In this document: piece by piece, positions 16,394 through 24,574 of the stretch
How the letters are laid out: every line of letters starts with the position of its first letter
Position numbering within the stretch: the first letter of the stretch is position 1
Assembly (NCBI RefSeq): GCF_001426745.1
Contig: NZ_LMFI01000010.1
Location: forward strand, 1,598,652-1,662,651
Direction: 5' to 3'
Length of the DNA: 64,000 bases
Origin: Nocardioides sp. Root140
GTDB lineage: Bacteria > Actinomycetota > Actinomycetes > Propionibacteriales > Nocardioidaceae
Notes under the pieces: model-generated
Database searches by the model: none
Told to the model about the DNA's origin: nothing
Seen by the model: only the letters and a program-made list of their open reading frames with translations
Translations under genes and position numbers: made by a program

Positions 16394-16879
16394 TCAGCCG
16401 ACCGGGCGCAGGTGGAAGACCCGGATCGTGCGATCGGTGCGCTGCTCGTACTTCGCATAGTTGGGCCAGGTGCGGTTCATCACTGCCCACAGCTCCTCAC
16501 GCTCGGCGCCGACGGCCTCGTGGGGCACGACGGCGTACGACCGCCCCTCGAAGTTGACCGACGCGTCGGAGGCGGCAGCGATGTTGCCCACCCAGGCCGG
16601 CGGCCTCGGTGCGCCCCAGTTGGACCCGGCGATCAGCCAGCCCCCGTCGTGGGGCACGCACAGCAACGGTGTACGACGCGGCACGCCGCTCCTGGCGCCC
16701 GCCACCGTCAGCATCAGTCCGGTGAGACCACCCAGCTTGACCAGTCCGATCCGACCCCGGGTGACTCGCTGGAGGAACCGGTCGACCGCGACGATCTGCT
16801 TGTTGATACGGGGCAGCCACGGCTGGCTGCCCAGGAGGATCGTGAGTGGCCGGACCAGCCGCGCGTAGACGTCGTACAT
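16394..16879 (-). CDS. Deazaflavin (F420)-dependent nitroreductase family protein
   Basis: A 161-residue protein of the Ddn/DUF385 split-barrel family, whose members use reduced F420 to reduce quinones or nitro compounds. Visible landmarks are KLGGLTGLMLTVAGARSGVPRRTPLLCVPHDGGWLIAGSNWGAPRPPAWVGNI, the usual cofactor-phosphate-binding stretch, plus VNFEGRSYAVVPHEAVGAEREELW and the C-terminal YEQRTDR. The N-terminal helix (LVRPLTILLG) may sit on the membrane. The gene is bounded on both sides by long inverted repeats and has a leaderless promoter next to the right arm. F420 use is inferred from family, not seen. Confidence 0.88.
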   Translation of the reverse strand: MYDVYARLVRPLTILLGSQPWLPRINKQIVAVDRFLQRVTRGRIGLVKLGGLTGLMLTVAGARSGVPRRTPLLCVPHDGGWLIAGSNWGAPRPPAWVGNIAAASDASVNFEGRSYAVVPHEAVGAEREELWAVMNRTWPNYAKYEQRTDRTIRVFHLRPVG

Positions 16880-16886
16880 GGCGGGC

Positions 16887-16892
16887 AGCCTA
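16887..16892 (-). promoter_or_regulatory. -10 box, leaderless promoter of nitroreductase gene
   Basis: TAGGCT on the minus strand, 7 bases before ATG 16879. Immediately upstream is the palindrome GTGCCGCGGCAC (16894-16905), which overlaps the inner end of the right repeat arm. Confidence 0.6.
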
Positions 16893-16898
16893 GTGCCG

Positions 16899-16971
16899 CG
16901 GCACTTGTGCGGTGGTGTTGACGGTTCGCCCGCGTCAGAACGCGTGTGGAGCGACCGTAACCCCGCGTTAC
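16899..16971 (-). repeat. Right arm of 73-bp inverted repeat flanking the nitroreductase gene
   Basis: The inverted partner of 16295-16367. Any -35 element of the nitroreductase promoter would lie inside this arm, so the repeat is linked to expression of the gene it bounds. Confidence 0.9.
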
Positions 16972-17010
16972 ACCGGGGGGACGGGGGAGGGGTCGGGGAG
17001 CGGAGGCGGG

Positions 17011-18591
17011 TCAGCGGGGGACGCGGACCAGCAGGCGGCCGTGGATGCACTCCATGACCAGCTCGCGGCCGGACCCGATCGAGTCGCCGTCGAGCTGACG
17101 CGGGGTGTCGGCGGCGGCGCGGACCACGACCTTGCGGCCGGTGAAGCGCTCGATCGTCTCGTCGGTCTTCGACCGCTTGGTCAGCACCCGGATCGCCAGC
17201 GGGATCCACGACAGGAACTTCTTGGGGTGCAGCAGCACCACGTCGAGCACACCGTCGTCGATCAAGGCGTCGGGCAGCAGCGGCATGCCGGCCTGCAGGA
17301 AGCCGACGTTGCCGACCAGCACGGTGCGGGCCCGGTGCACGGTGGCCGGCCCGTCGTCGACCGACATCTCCACCTTCACCGCGGGGAACATCAGCGACTT
17401 CAACGCCGACAGCACGTAGGCCAGCCAGCCCACCCGCTTCTTGATGTCCTCGTTGACGCCCTCCATGATCGCGGCGTCGAAGCCCATGCCGGCCATCACC
17501 ATGAAGTGCGAGTCCTCGATGCCGTCGCCGGAGACCTCGACCATGTCGATCGCGCGGTCCTGCCCGTTGAGGGCGACGTCGATCGCGGAGCGGATGTAGA
17601 GCGGGATGTCGAGGTTGCGGGCCAGCAGGTTGCCGGTGCCGGCCGGGATGATGCCGACCGGGATGCCGGTGCCGGCCAGCTCGGCGCACACCTCGCGCAC
17701 CGTGCCGTCGCCGCCGCACACGATCACCAGGTCGGCGCCGGAGACGGAGGCCGCGTGGGCCATGCCGGTGCCCGGGTCCTCGACGGTGGTGTAGTGCCAC
17801 GAGGGCTCGGACCAGCCGGCCTCGCGTGCCATGGACGACACGATCGCGCGGAACTGCCCGACGTCCTCGACCTTGATCGGGTTCAGGACGACGTGCAGGT
17901 CACGGCTCGACGCGGGCACCGAGGCGACCAGGGGCGCCGTGGTCAGTGCCGTGCTCTTCGGGAGCGGGGAGTAGAAGGCCAGCCCGAGCAGCACGAAGCC
18001 GGCACCCAGCAGCAGTCCGGCGGCCAGGTCGCTCGGGAAGTGGCGTCCGAGCAGCAGCCGGTCGGCGCAGATCAGCAGGAAGGCCAGCACCAGGGCCCAC
18101 ACGGTCAGGTGCCGTAGTCCGCGCCGGCGTACGAGCATCACCGAGATGACGATCAGCGCCCCACCGATCGCCGCGGCGTACGACGCGTGCCCGGACGGGA
18201 ACGAGCCGTTGGTCAGCTGCTCCTCAGGGACCCACCACTTCGGCCGGTCGCGGTCGACGACCCACTTGAGCGTGTGCACCGAGGCCATCGTCAACGCGAC
18301 CACCCCCACGACGTACAGCCCGGCCCGGTGGTGGCCCTTCACCCACAGGAGCACGCCGACCAGCAGCGTGGCGACGGCGCTGGCGATGGTGCCGGTGGCC
18401 AGCTCCAGGACGTGCAGTACGTCGGGCAGGGCGCCGCGGTCACGGGTCCACTCGGCGGCCGAGCGGGTGACGTCGTGGTCGAGCTCGTGCAGGGGCCCCC
18501 AGGCGTTGGTGACCAGCACCGTGATGAGCACGAACAAGCCGAAGCAGAGCGCGGACCAACTCAGGATGATGGCGCGTGGGCGGTCGATCAC
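17011..18591 (-). CDS. PAP2 phosphatase-diacylglycerol/lipid kinase fusion protein
   Basis: About 526 residues with two enzyme domains. The N-terminal membrane PAP2 domain (residues about 10-210) has all three phosphatase motifs: KWVVDRDRP, PSGH and DRLLLGRHFPSD. The C-terminal domain (about 225-526) is a YegS/BmrU-type lipid kinase with VIVCGGDGTVREV and IIPAGTGNLLARNLDIP. Fused enzymes of this type may both dephosphorylate and phosphorylate lipid carriers or diacylglycerol, giving a balance function, but the substrate is not shown. The start is uncertain: GTG 18591 gives a short N-terminus before the first helix. No clear ribosome site. Confidence 0.85.
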   Translation of the reverse strand: MIDRPRAIILSWSALCFGLFVLITVLVTNAWGPLHELDHDVTRSAAEWTRDRGALPDVLHVLELATGTIASAVATLLVGVLLWVKGHHRAGLYVVGVVALTMASVHTLKWVVDRDRPKWWVPEEQLTNGSFPSGHASYAAAIGGALIVISVMLVRRRGLRHLTVWALVLAFLLICADRLLLGRHFPSDLAAGLLLGAGFVLLGLAFYSPLPKSTALTTAPLVASVPASSRDLHVVLNPIKVEDVGQFRAIVSSMAREAGWSEPSWHYTTVEDPGTGMAHAASVSGADLVIVCGGDGTVREVCAELAGTGIPVGIIPAGTGNLLARNLDIPLYIRSAIDVALNGQDRAIDMVEVSGDGIEDSHFMVMAGMGFDAAIMEGVNEDIKKRVGWLAYVLSALKSLMFPAVKVEMSVDDGPATVHRARTVLVGNVGFLQAGMPLLPDALIDDGVLDVVLLHPKKFLSWIPLAIRVLTKRSKTDETIERFTGRKVVVRAAADTPRQLDGDSIGSGRELVMECIHGRLLVRVPR

Positions 18592-18693
18592 AGGCAGGCC
18601 GTTTCGTGGGGTTACTGGGCGGTCAGCCCCAAAGTATGCCGTCACCCCGGGGCCAACCGGGTATTCGGCGCGACCGGCGGACCACCCTCCCGA

Positions 18694-18699
18694 TAGCCT
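18694..18699 (+). promoter_or_regulatory. -10 box, leaderless promoter of serS
   Basis: TAGCCT, 7 bases (TGCCCGC) before ATG 18707. No T-box-like leader is possible if transcription starts here. Confidence 0.65.
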
Positions 18700-18706
18700 T
18701 GCCCGC

Positions 18707-19981
18707 ATGATCGATCCCCGCATCCTCCGAGACGAACCCGACCGCGTGCGTGCTGCCCAGGCCAAGCGCGGACTCTCTGACGACGTCGTGGATCGTGCGC
18801 TCTCCGCCGACGAGGCCCGACGCAGCTCGATCGCCGCGTTCGAGGCGAAGCGCGCAGAGCAGAAGCAGCTGGGCAAGCTCATCCCGAAGGCGCAGGGTGA
18901 CGAGAAGGCCGAGCTGCTGGCGAAGACCAAGATCCTGGCTGCCGACGTCAAGGCGGCCGAGGCGGCGCAGACCGCGGCCGAGGCCGAGTGGCAGGAGGCG
19001 TTGCTCAGCATCCCGAACCTGGCCGCCGACGAGGCGCCGGCCGGTGGCGAGGACGACTTCGTCGTGCTCGAGACCGTCGGCACCCCGCGTGACTTCGCCG
19101 CCGAGGGCTTCGAGCCCCGCGACCACGTCGAGCTCGGCAAGCTGCTCGGCGCGATCGACCTCGAGCGCGGCGCCAAGGTCTCGGGGAGCCGGTTCTACTT
19201 CCTCACCGGCATCGGCGCCGAGCTGGAGTTCGCGCTGATCAACCTGGCCATGGAGCAGGCCCGCGAGATGGGCTTCACCCAGGTGATCGCACCGGCGCTG
19301 GTCAAGCCGCGGGCCATGGAGGGCACCGGCTTCCTGGGACAGGCCGCCGATGACGTCTACCGCATCGAGGGCGAGGACATGTACCTCGTCGGCACCTCGG
19401 AGGTCGCCATGGCGGCGTACCACTCCGACGAGATTCTCGACGGCGAGACTTTGCCGCGTCGCTATGCCGCGTTCAGCCCCTGCTTCCGCAAGGAGGCAGG
19501 CTCGCACGGCAAGGACACGAAGGGCATCATCCGGGTGCACTGGTTCGACAAGGTGGAGATGTTCGTCTACACGACGCCCGAGGAGGCCGAGGCCGAGCAC
19601 CTGCGCCTGCTCGATTGGGAGAAGCAGTTCCTCGACAAGCTCGAGCTCGCCTACCAGGTGATCGACACCGCCGCCGGCGACCTCGGCCTCAGCGCGAAGC
19701 GCAAGTTCGACTGCGAGGCGTGGATCCCCACCCAGGGCAAGTACCGCGAGCTCACCTCGACCTCCAACTGCACCGAGTTCCAGGCCCGCCGCCTCAACAT
19801 CCGCGGCCGCTTCGACGATGGGACCGGGCCGGTGGCGACGCTCAACGGCACGCTCACCGCGATCCCACGGGCGATCGTGGCGATCCTCGAGACGCACCAG
19901 CAGGCCGACGGCTCGGTGCGGGTGCCCAAGGCGCTGCAGCCGTTCCTGCAGGGGCGCGAAGTGCTGGAGCCGGTGGTCTAG
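18707..19981 (+). CDS. serS: Serine-tRNA ligase
   Basis: A 424-residue class II synthetase. The N-terminal coiled-coil arm (residues about 30-105, ADEARRSSIAAFEAKRAEQKQ onward) binds the long variable arm of tRNA-Ser. The catalytic core has the TSEV loop, motif 2 (FRKEAGSHGKDTKGIIRVHWFDKVEM) and motif 3 (GTLTAIPRAIVAILE). It is essential for protein synthesis. First gene of an operon with two HAD phosphatases: its TAG overlaps the next GTG by one base. Two tRNA-Ser genes lie 8-10 kb downstream. Confidence 0.97.
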   Translation: MIDPRILRDEPDRVRAAQAKRGLSDDVVDRALSADEARRSSIAAFEAKRAEQKQLGKLIPKAQGDEKAELLAKTKILAADVKAAEAAQTAAEAEWQEALLSIPNLAADEAPAGGEDDFVVLETVGTPRDFAAEGFEPRDHVELGKLLGAIDLERGAKVSGSRFYFLTGIGAELEFALINLAMEQAREMGFTQVIAPALVKPRAMEGTGFLGQAADDVYRIEGEDMYLVGTSEVAMAAYHSDEILDGETLPRRYAAFSPCFRKEAGSHGKDTKGIIRVHWFDKVEMFVYTTPEEAEAEHLRLLDWEKQFLDKLELAYQVIDTAAGDLGLSAKRKFDCEAWIPTQGKYRELTSTSNCTEFQARRLNIRGRFDDGTGPVATLNGTLTAIPRAIVAILETHQQADGSVRVPKALQPFLQGREVLEPVV

Positions 19982-20817
19982 TGCTCAGCCCCGACCGCGG
20001 CTGGGCGCCGAAGCTGATCGCCCTCGACATCGACGGCACGCTGCTGCGCTGGGTCGAGGGTTCCGGCACCGTGCACGGTGAGGTGACCCCCACCGTGGTG
20101 GAGGCCGTACGACGGGCAGCCGCAGCGGGTGCGCACATCGTGCTCGCCAGCGGCCGCTCGCTCCACGGCATGACACCGATCGCCGACCAGCTCGGGCTGC
20201 CCCTCGACGGCGGCGGCCGCACCTGGATCGTGGCCTCCAACGGTGCGGTCGTGCTGCGCTACCCGCCCGTCGAGGTCGTGCACGAGGAGACCTTCGACGC
20301 CTCGGGCGCCGTGGCCGCCGTGCTCGAGCACCACCCGACCGCCCTGGTCGGCGTCGAGGAGCGCGGCAGGGGCTACCGGGTCAACCGGCTGTTCCCCGAC
20401 GGGGAGCTCTCGGGCGAGATGACGATCACCGACGTGGCCGACCTCGTCGGTGAGCCGGTCAGCCGCGTGATCATCCGCGACCCCGATGCCACGGTCGACG
20501 ACTTCCAGGAGCTCGCCAAGAAGCTCGGCCTGCACGGCACCGACTACGTGATCGGCTGGACCGCCTGGATGGACCTCGCCCCCCAGGGCATCTCCAAGGC
20601 GTCCGGCCTGGCCCACGTGGCCGCCGAGCTGGGCATCGACGCCGGCGACACCCTCGCCATCGGTGACGGCCGCAACGATCTCGAGATGTTCGCCTGGGCG
20701 GGGCGCTCCGTCGCCATGGGCCAGGCCGTGCCCGAGGTGCAGGCCGCAGCCGACCACGTGACGCTGCCGGTCGACCGGGACGGCGCCGCGGCCGAGCTCG
20801 ACCTCTACTTCGGATGA
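19981..20817 (+). CDS. HAD superfamily hydrolase (Cof-type), first copy
   Basis: A 278-residue phosphatase. HAD motif I is LIALDIDGTLL (nucleophile Asp and the acid/base Asp two residues later), motif II VLASGRS, motif III around KASGLAHVAAELG and motif IV AIGDGRNDLEMF. A large C2B-type cap lies between motifs II and III. The substrate is probably a small phosphorylated metabolite. GTG 19981 shares one base with the serS stop, so translation is coupled; its own stop overlaps the next start by ATGA. Confidence 0.9.
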   Translation: MLSPDRGWAPKLIALDIDGTLLRWVEGSGTVHGEVTPTVVEAVRRAAAAGAHIVLASGRSLHGMTPIADQLGLPLDGGGRTWIVASNGAVVLRYPPVEVVHEETFDASGAVAAVLEHHPTALVGVEERGRGYRVNRLFPDGELSGEMTITDVADLVGEPVSRVIIRDPDATVDDFQELAKKLGLHGTDYVIGWTAWMDLAPQGISKASGLAHVAAELGIDAGDTLAIGDGRNDLEMFAWAGRSVAMGQAVPEVQAAADHVTLPVDRDGAAAELDLYFG

Positions 20818-21605
20818 CGCCGCGACTGGTCGCCACTGATCTCGACGGAACGCTGCTCGACCCCGACGGCAAGGTCAGCGACCGCACCCGTGAGGTGCTG
20901 CTGGCCGTCGAGGCCCTCGGTGTGCCGGTCGTCTTCGTCACCGGCCGCCCGATCCGCTGGATGGACGAGCTCTGGACCGACGTCGGCGGCCACGGACTGG
21001 CGATCTGCTCCAACGGCGGCATCGTCTACGACGTCGCGACACACACGGTGCGCAACGCGTTGACCGTGCCGCGCGACACCGCGCTGGCCGTGGCGAACAC
21101 CCTGCGCAAGGCGGTGCCGGGCACGTTCTTCGCGCTCGAGAAGACCGGCGGCTTCGCCCGCGAGGAGGGCTTCATGGGTCGGCACCGGGAGCCGCTCGGC
21201 ATCCCGACCGGCCCGCTCGAGTCGATCTTCGACGACACCGTGGTCAAGCTGCTGGCGATCCACCACGAGATCGGCCCCGAGACCTACTGGCGCCGGGCCG
21301 AGGAGCTGGTCGGCACCCAGCTCGAGGTGACCTGGTCGTCGTCGTTCTCCTTGCTGGAGATGTCGGCGCGCGGCGTCACCAAGGCGACCACGCTGGCCCG
21401 CCTGTGCGACGAGCTCTCCATCGACGCCGCCGACGTCGTGGCGTTCGGCGACATGCCCAACGACGTACCCATGCTCGAGTGGGCCGGCACGTCGTACGCG
21501 ATGGAGAACGCACACCCCGCCGTACGCCGGGTGGCCGACCACGTCGCACCCGGCAACTCCGACGACGGTGTCGCCACGACACTCGCCCGCCTCTTCGCGC
21601 TCTGA
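20814..21605 (+). CDS. HAD superfamily hydrolase (Cof-type), second copy
   Basis: A 263-residue phosphatase related to its upstream neighbour: motif I LVATDLDGTLL, motif II VFVTGRP, Lys motif RGVTKATTLARL and motif IV AFGDMPNDVPML, with a C2 cap between. The two neighbours are a tandem family pair but differ clearly in cap sequence, so their substrates probably differ. Coupled by ATGA to the first copy. The serS-HAD-HAD order is common in actinobacteria. Confidence 0.92.
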   Translation: MTPRLVATDLDGTLLDPDGKVSDRTREVLLAVEALGVPVVFVTGRPIRWMDELWTDVGGHGLAICSNGGIVYDVATHTVRNALTVPRDTALAVANTLRKAVPGTFFALEKTGGFAREEGFMGRHREPLGIPTGPLESIFDDTVVKLLAIHHEIGPETYWRRAEELVGTQLEVTWSSSFSLLEMSARGVTKATTLARLCDELSIDAADVVAFGDMPNDVPMLEWAGTSYAMENAHPAVRRVADHVAPGNSDDGVATTLARLFAL

Positions 21606-21675
21606 GGAACCCCTTCGTGTTGCCCACCCGTCTAACCTGAGACGCTGAGACCTGACAACGATCCTGGAGGTGACC

Positions 21676-22272
21676 ATGCGGCGCTTGATGGTGCTCGTGC
21701 TGCTCGCACTCGGCTGGGTGGCGCTCAGCCCGGCGACGGCGTACGCCTGCGACACGCCCGCGCCCCAGCGACCGCAGCAGCTCAAGCAGGCCACCGCGGT
21801 CTTCACCGGCACGGTCTCGCAGGTCACCGCGAGCCCGGCCGACGCCGGCGTGACCACGCTGTACGTCGTCAAGGTCGACCGGGTCTACAAGGGTGCCCGG
21901 GTGACCAGTGAGGTGACCGTCAGCTCGCCGACCAAGCGCGACAAGTGCGGGCTCGTCGGCGTCAGGAAGGGCAGCCGCTACCTCTTCGTCGCCAGGTCCG
22001 TGACCGGGGCCGACTTCCAGGCCCGCAGCTGGCAGGGCACGCAGGCCATCTCGCCCGAGGTGCGCGCCGACGTCGAGGGCGTGCTCGGCAAGGGCACGCT
22101 CCCCGCCGACCAGCAGACCACCCCGGAGGAGACCGAGGTGACGACCCAGCGTGTCGACGACTCCGCGCCCCCCGGCGCCACCAAGGCGGTAGCTCCCGGG
22201 CTGCTGCTCGCCCTGATCGGCGGGGTGGTCCTCGTGCTGGCCCGCTTCCTCGGTCGCTCCCGACGCGCGTGA
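21676..22272 (+). CDS. Secreted/membrane-tethered TIMP-like (NTR-fold-like) protein, copy 1
   Basis: A 198-residue protein. After a signal peptide (MRRLMVLVLLALGWVALSPA, cleavage near TAYA) the mature end is CDTPAPQRPQQLKQATAVFTGTVSQV, followed by strand-rich VVKVDRVYKGARV and KCGLVGVRKGSRYLFVA. A Cys at the mature N-terminus with a vF-G-V strand resembles the fold of metalloproteinase inhibitors and netrin modules; this is resemblance only. A C-terminal transmembrane helix (LLLALIGGVVLVLARFLG) plus basic tail anchors it. SD GGAGG (21666-21670) selects ATG 21676. Operon with the next gene. Confidence 0.7.
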   Translation: MRRLMVLVLLALGWVALSPATAYACDTPAPQRPQQLKQATAVFTGTVSQVTASPADAGVTTLYVVKVDRVYKGARVTSEVTVSSPTKRDKCGLVGVRKGSRYLFVARSVTGADFQARSWQGTQAISPEVRADVEGVLGKGTLPADQQTTPEETEVTTQRVDDSAPPGATKAVAPGLLLALIGGVVLVLARFLGRSRRA

Positions 22273-22274
22273 CC

Positions 22275-22907
22275 ATGCCTGGGCGGGTGTCCCGACTCCC
22301 TGGGCTGCACAGCGCCCTGCTCGGCCGGCTCCTGGCCGTGCTGGCGCTGGCGGCCGCCTCGCTCGTGTTCCTCGGCGGGCCCGCGCAGGCCTGTTCGTGC
22401 GCGATGGTCCCGACGTCTCGGCTCGTGGAAGGAGCCGACCAGGTCTTCACTGGCTCGGTCACCTCGGTCGACGCCCCGGCCGGCACCCAGCACCGCGTGT
22501 TCACGGTCGCGGTCGACCGGGCCTACAAGGGTGAGGTCTCGCCGGTGATGCGCGTGGCCACGAACGCGCAGCCCTCCGCGTGCGGGCTCGACGTGCCCGA
22601 GGGCACTCCCTACCTGTTCCTGACCACGTCGCAGGGCGTGTACGCCGGCCGCGGCGACGACGCCTCCGGCGACGACGTCGTGTTCACCGGATCGTGCAGC
22701 GGCTCTGAGCCCGCCGCCAAGCCCACGCTGGCGCGGATCGAGAAGGCGATCGGTCCGGGACAGGTGGCGGCGTCACCGTCTCCCGATCACGCCGTGCGTG
22801 CCGACGCCGACGATCCGGACGAGGGCCTGCCGGCCTGGCCGTTCATCGGCGGGGTCGTGCTGATCGCTCTGGTCGCCGGCACGATCACTGCCCGGCGTAC
22901 CTCCTAG
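22275..22907 (+). CDS. Secreted/membrane-tethered TIMP-like protein, copy 2
   Basis: A 210-residue paralogue of the preceding gene. The mature end is CSCAMVPTSRLVEGADQVFTGSVTSV, closer to the CxC start of TIMP domains, where the N-terminal Cys chelates the protease zinc. Then FTVAVDRAYKGEVSPVMRV, two more Cys, and a C-terminal helix (PFIGGVVLIALVAGTITA). Both genes are preceded by the same GTGACCATG; here the GTG (22269) overlaps the previous stop and could itself be the start. Convergent with bpa, and the two stops share the CTAG at 22904-22907. Confidence 0.7.
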   Translation: MPGRVSRLPGLHSALLGRLLAVLALAAASLVFLGGPAQACSCAMVPTSRLVEGADQVFTGSVTSVDAPAGTQHRVFTVAVDRAYKGEVSPVMRVATNAQPSACGLDVPEGTPYLFLTTSQGVYAGRGDDASGDDVVFTGSCSGSEPAAKPTLARIEKAIGPGQVAASPSPDHAVRADADDPDEGLPAWPFIGGVVLIALVAGTITARRTS

Positions 22908-23515
22908 AGGTACATGCCGGACGCCGGGCCCTCGCCCTGCTGCTCCGGCGCGCCCTCACCGGGCGCGCCCTGCTCCTGGCCGGCGGCGGCCTGGTTGAGC
23001 ATGCCGGGCGGGAGCGCGCGGCGCATCTGCTCCAGCTGGGCGCGCGAGGCGACCTGCTGGGCGTAGATCGCGGTCTGGATGCCGTGGAAGAGACCTTCGA
23101 GCCACCCGACCAGTTGGGCCTGCGCGATGCGCAGCTCGCTCTCACTGGGCGTGCCCTCGGCGAACGGCAGTGAGAGCCGCTCCAGCTCATCGATCAGCTC
23201 GGGTGCCAGACCGGCCTCGAGCTCCTTGATCGACGACTGGTGGATCTCCTTGAGGCGGTTGCGGCTGGCCTCGTCGAGGGGCGCCGACTTCACCTCCTCG
23301 AGGAGCTGGCGGATCATGCTGCCGATGCGCATCACCTTGGCCGGCTGCTCCACCAGCTCGGTGATGTGCTTCTCGTCGTCCTCGCCACCCTCGCCGTCCT
23401 CACGCTGCGCGGCGTTCACCGCGGACGGAGTCAGCGCGTCTGCGGGGATCGAGCCGATCGGCTGGCCGTCCGGGCCGATGACGACGACGTGGTCCTCGGG
23501 CTGGTTCTCGCTCAT
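22904..23515 (-). CDS. bpa: Bacterial proteasome activator
   Basis: A 203-residue protein of the Bpa/PafE family (DUF2587), ring-forming ATP-independent activators that open the actinobacterial 20S proteasome. Seen here: acidic N-terminus DHVVVIGPDGQPIG, the helical core (KVMRIGSMIRQLLEEVKSAPLDEASRNRLKEIHQSSIKEL), a Gln/Gly/Pro-rich linker and a C-terminus ending GMYL. That tail corresponds to the GQYL motif that docks into the proteasome alpha ring in mycobacteria, with Met for Gln. Proteasome genes are not in the window. Confidence 0.93.
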   Translation of the reverse strand: MSENQPEDHVVVIGPDGQPIGSIPADALTPSAVNAAQREDGEGGEDDEKHITELVEQPAKVMRIGSMIRQLLEEVKSAPLDEASRNRLKEIHQSSIKELEAGLAPELIDELERLSLPFAEGTPSESELRIAQAQLVGWLEGLFHGIQTAIYAQQVASRAQLEQMRRALPPGMLNQAAAGQEQGAPGEGAPEQQGEGPASGMYL

Positions 23516-23521
23516 GGGCTC

Positions 23522-23527
23522 ACCCTA
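23522..23527 (-). promoter_or_regulatory. -10 box, leaderless promoter of bpa
   Basis: TAGGGT on the minus strand, 6 bases before ATG 23515. Confidence 0.6.
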
Positions 23528-23542
23528 TCCGGCACCCAATGC

Positions 23543-23578
23543 GTCACGGAGTGACTCCACCCGCCGTCACGGAGTGAC
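23543..23578. repeat. Duplicated 13-bp palindrome GTCACGGAGTGAC
   Basis: Copies at 23543-23555 and 23566-23578, 23 bp apart; the second includes the quinone oxidoreductase stop codon. Each folds as GTCAC-GGA-GTGAC. Perhaps a weak terminator or a regulator site for bpa, which starts just beyond. Confidence 0.6.
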
Positions 23579-24535
23579 CAGGATCTTCCCGACGTGGCCG
23601 CTGTCCTCCATGAGCTGGTGCGCTTCGGCGATGCGGTCGAGGGGCAGGGTGGTGTGCACGACGGGCCGCACCTGGCCGTCCTCGATCAACGGCCAGATGT
23701 GCTCGACCACCGATCCGCAGATGGCGGACTTCTCCTCGGTCGGCCGGGCGCGCAACGACGTGGCGATCACGGCGCCCCGCTTGCTGAGCAGGCGGGCGAT
23801 GTCGAGCTCGCCCTTCGCGCCGCCCTGCATGCCGATGATCACCAGGCGTCCCTCGGTGGCCAGTGCCTTGACGTTGTCGGTGAGGTACTTCGCACCCATG
23901 TTGTCGAGGATGACGTCGGCGCCGCCGGCCTCCTTCATCACGTCGAGGAAGCTCTCCTCGCGGTAGTTGATGGTGACGTCGGCGCCCAGCTCGGCGCAGA
24001 TCGTCAGCTTCTCCGCCGACCCGGCCGTGGTGAACACCTTCGACGACATCGCCGAGGCCAGCTGGATCGCGAACGTGCCGATGCCACCGGCACCGCCGTG
24101 CACCAGGAACTTCTCGCCCGGCTGCAGGCCGGCCACCATGAACACGTTGGACCACACCGTGCAGGCGACCTCGGGAATGGCCGCGGCCTCCACGAGCGTG
24201 ACGCCCTCGGGCACCGGCATGACCTGGCCGGCCGGCACCGCGACCAGCTCGGCGTACCCGCCGCCGGCCAGCAGGGCGCACACCTTGTCGCCGACCTGCC
24301 ACTCGGTGACCGCCTCACCGACAGCAGCGATCGTGCCGCTGCACTCGAGGCCCAGCACGTCGGAGGCGCCGGGCGGCGGAGGGTAGAAACCCTGTCGCTG
24401 CAGGGTGTCCGCACGGTTGACGGCGGTCGCGGCCACCCGTACGACGACTTCCCCGGGAGCCGGCTCGGGGTCGGGCAGGTCGACGACGGTCAGGGCTTCG
24501 GGGCCACCGGGCTCGGCGACGATCACGGCACGCAT
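23567..24535 (-). CDS. NAD(P)H quinone oxidoreductase (PIG3/zinc-binding dehydrogenase type)
   Basis: A 322-residue medium-chain dehydrogenase/reductase without zinc ligands. The GroES-like N-terminal half shows VNRADTLQRQGFYPPPPGASDVLGLECSGTI, diagnostic of the PIG3/TP53I3 quinone reductase group. The Rossmann half has LVHGGAGGIGTFAIQLA for NADPH. It would reduce quinones or enones in the cytosol. Same strand as bpa, which has its own promoter. Confidence 0.92.
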   Translation of the reverse strand: MRAVIVAEPGGPEALTVVDLPDPEPAPGEVVVRVAATAVNRADTLQRQGFYPPPPGASDVLGLECSGTIAAVGEAVTEWQVGDKVCALLAGGGYAELVAVPAGQVMPVPEGVTLVEAAAIPEVACTVWSNVFMVAGLQPGEKFLVHGGAGGIGTFAIQLASAMSSKVFTTAGSAEKLTICAELGADVTINYREESFLDVMKEAGGADVILDNMGAKYLTDNVKALATEGRLVIIGMQGGAKGELDIARLLSKRGAVIATSLRARPTEEKSAICGSVVEHIWPLIEDGQVRPVVHTTLPLDRIAEAHQLMEDSGHVGKILVTP

Positions 24536-24542
24536 GTGTCCC

Positions 24543-24548
24543 AGCGTA
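24543..24548 (-). promoter_or_regulatory. -10 box, leaderless promoter of quinone oxidoreductase
   Basis: TACGCT on the minus strand, 7 bases before ATG 24535. Confidence 0.55.
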
Positions 24549-24574
24549 GGACCCCGACCCAGTCGGTGAGCCGG

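Noticed and set aside
16295..16971. Insertion sequence
   Set aside because: The enclosed gene is a nitroreductase-family protein, not a transposase, and no target duplication was seen outside the arms. Kept only as an inverted-repeat cassette.
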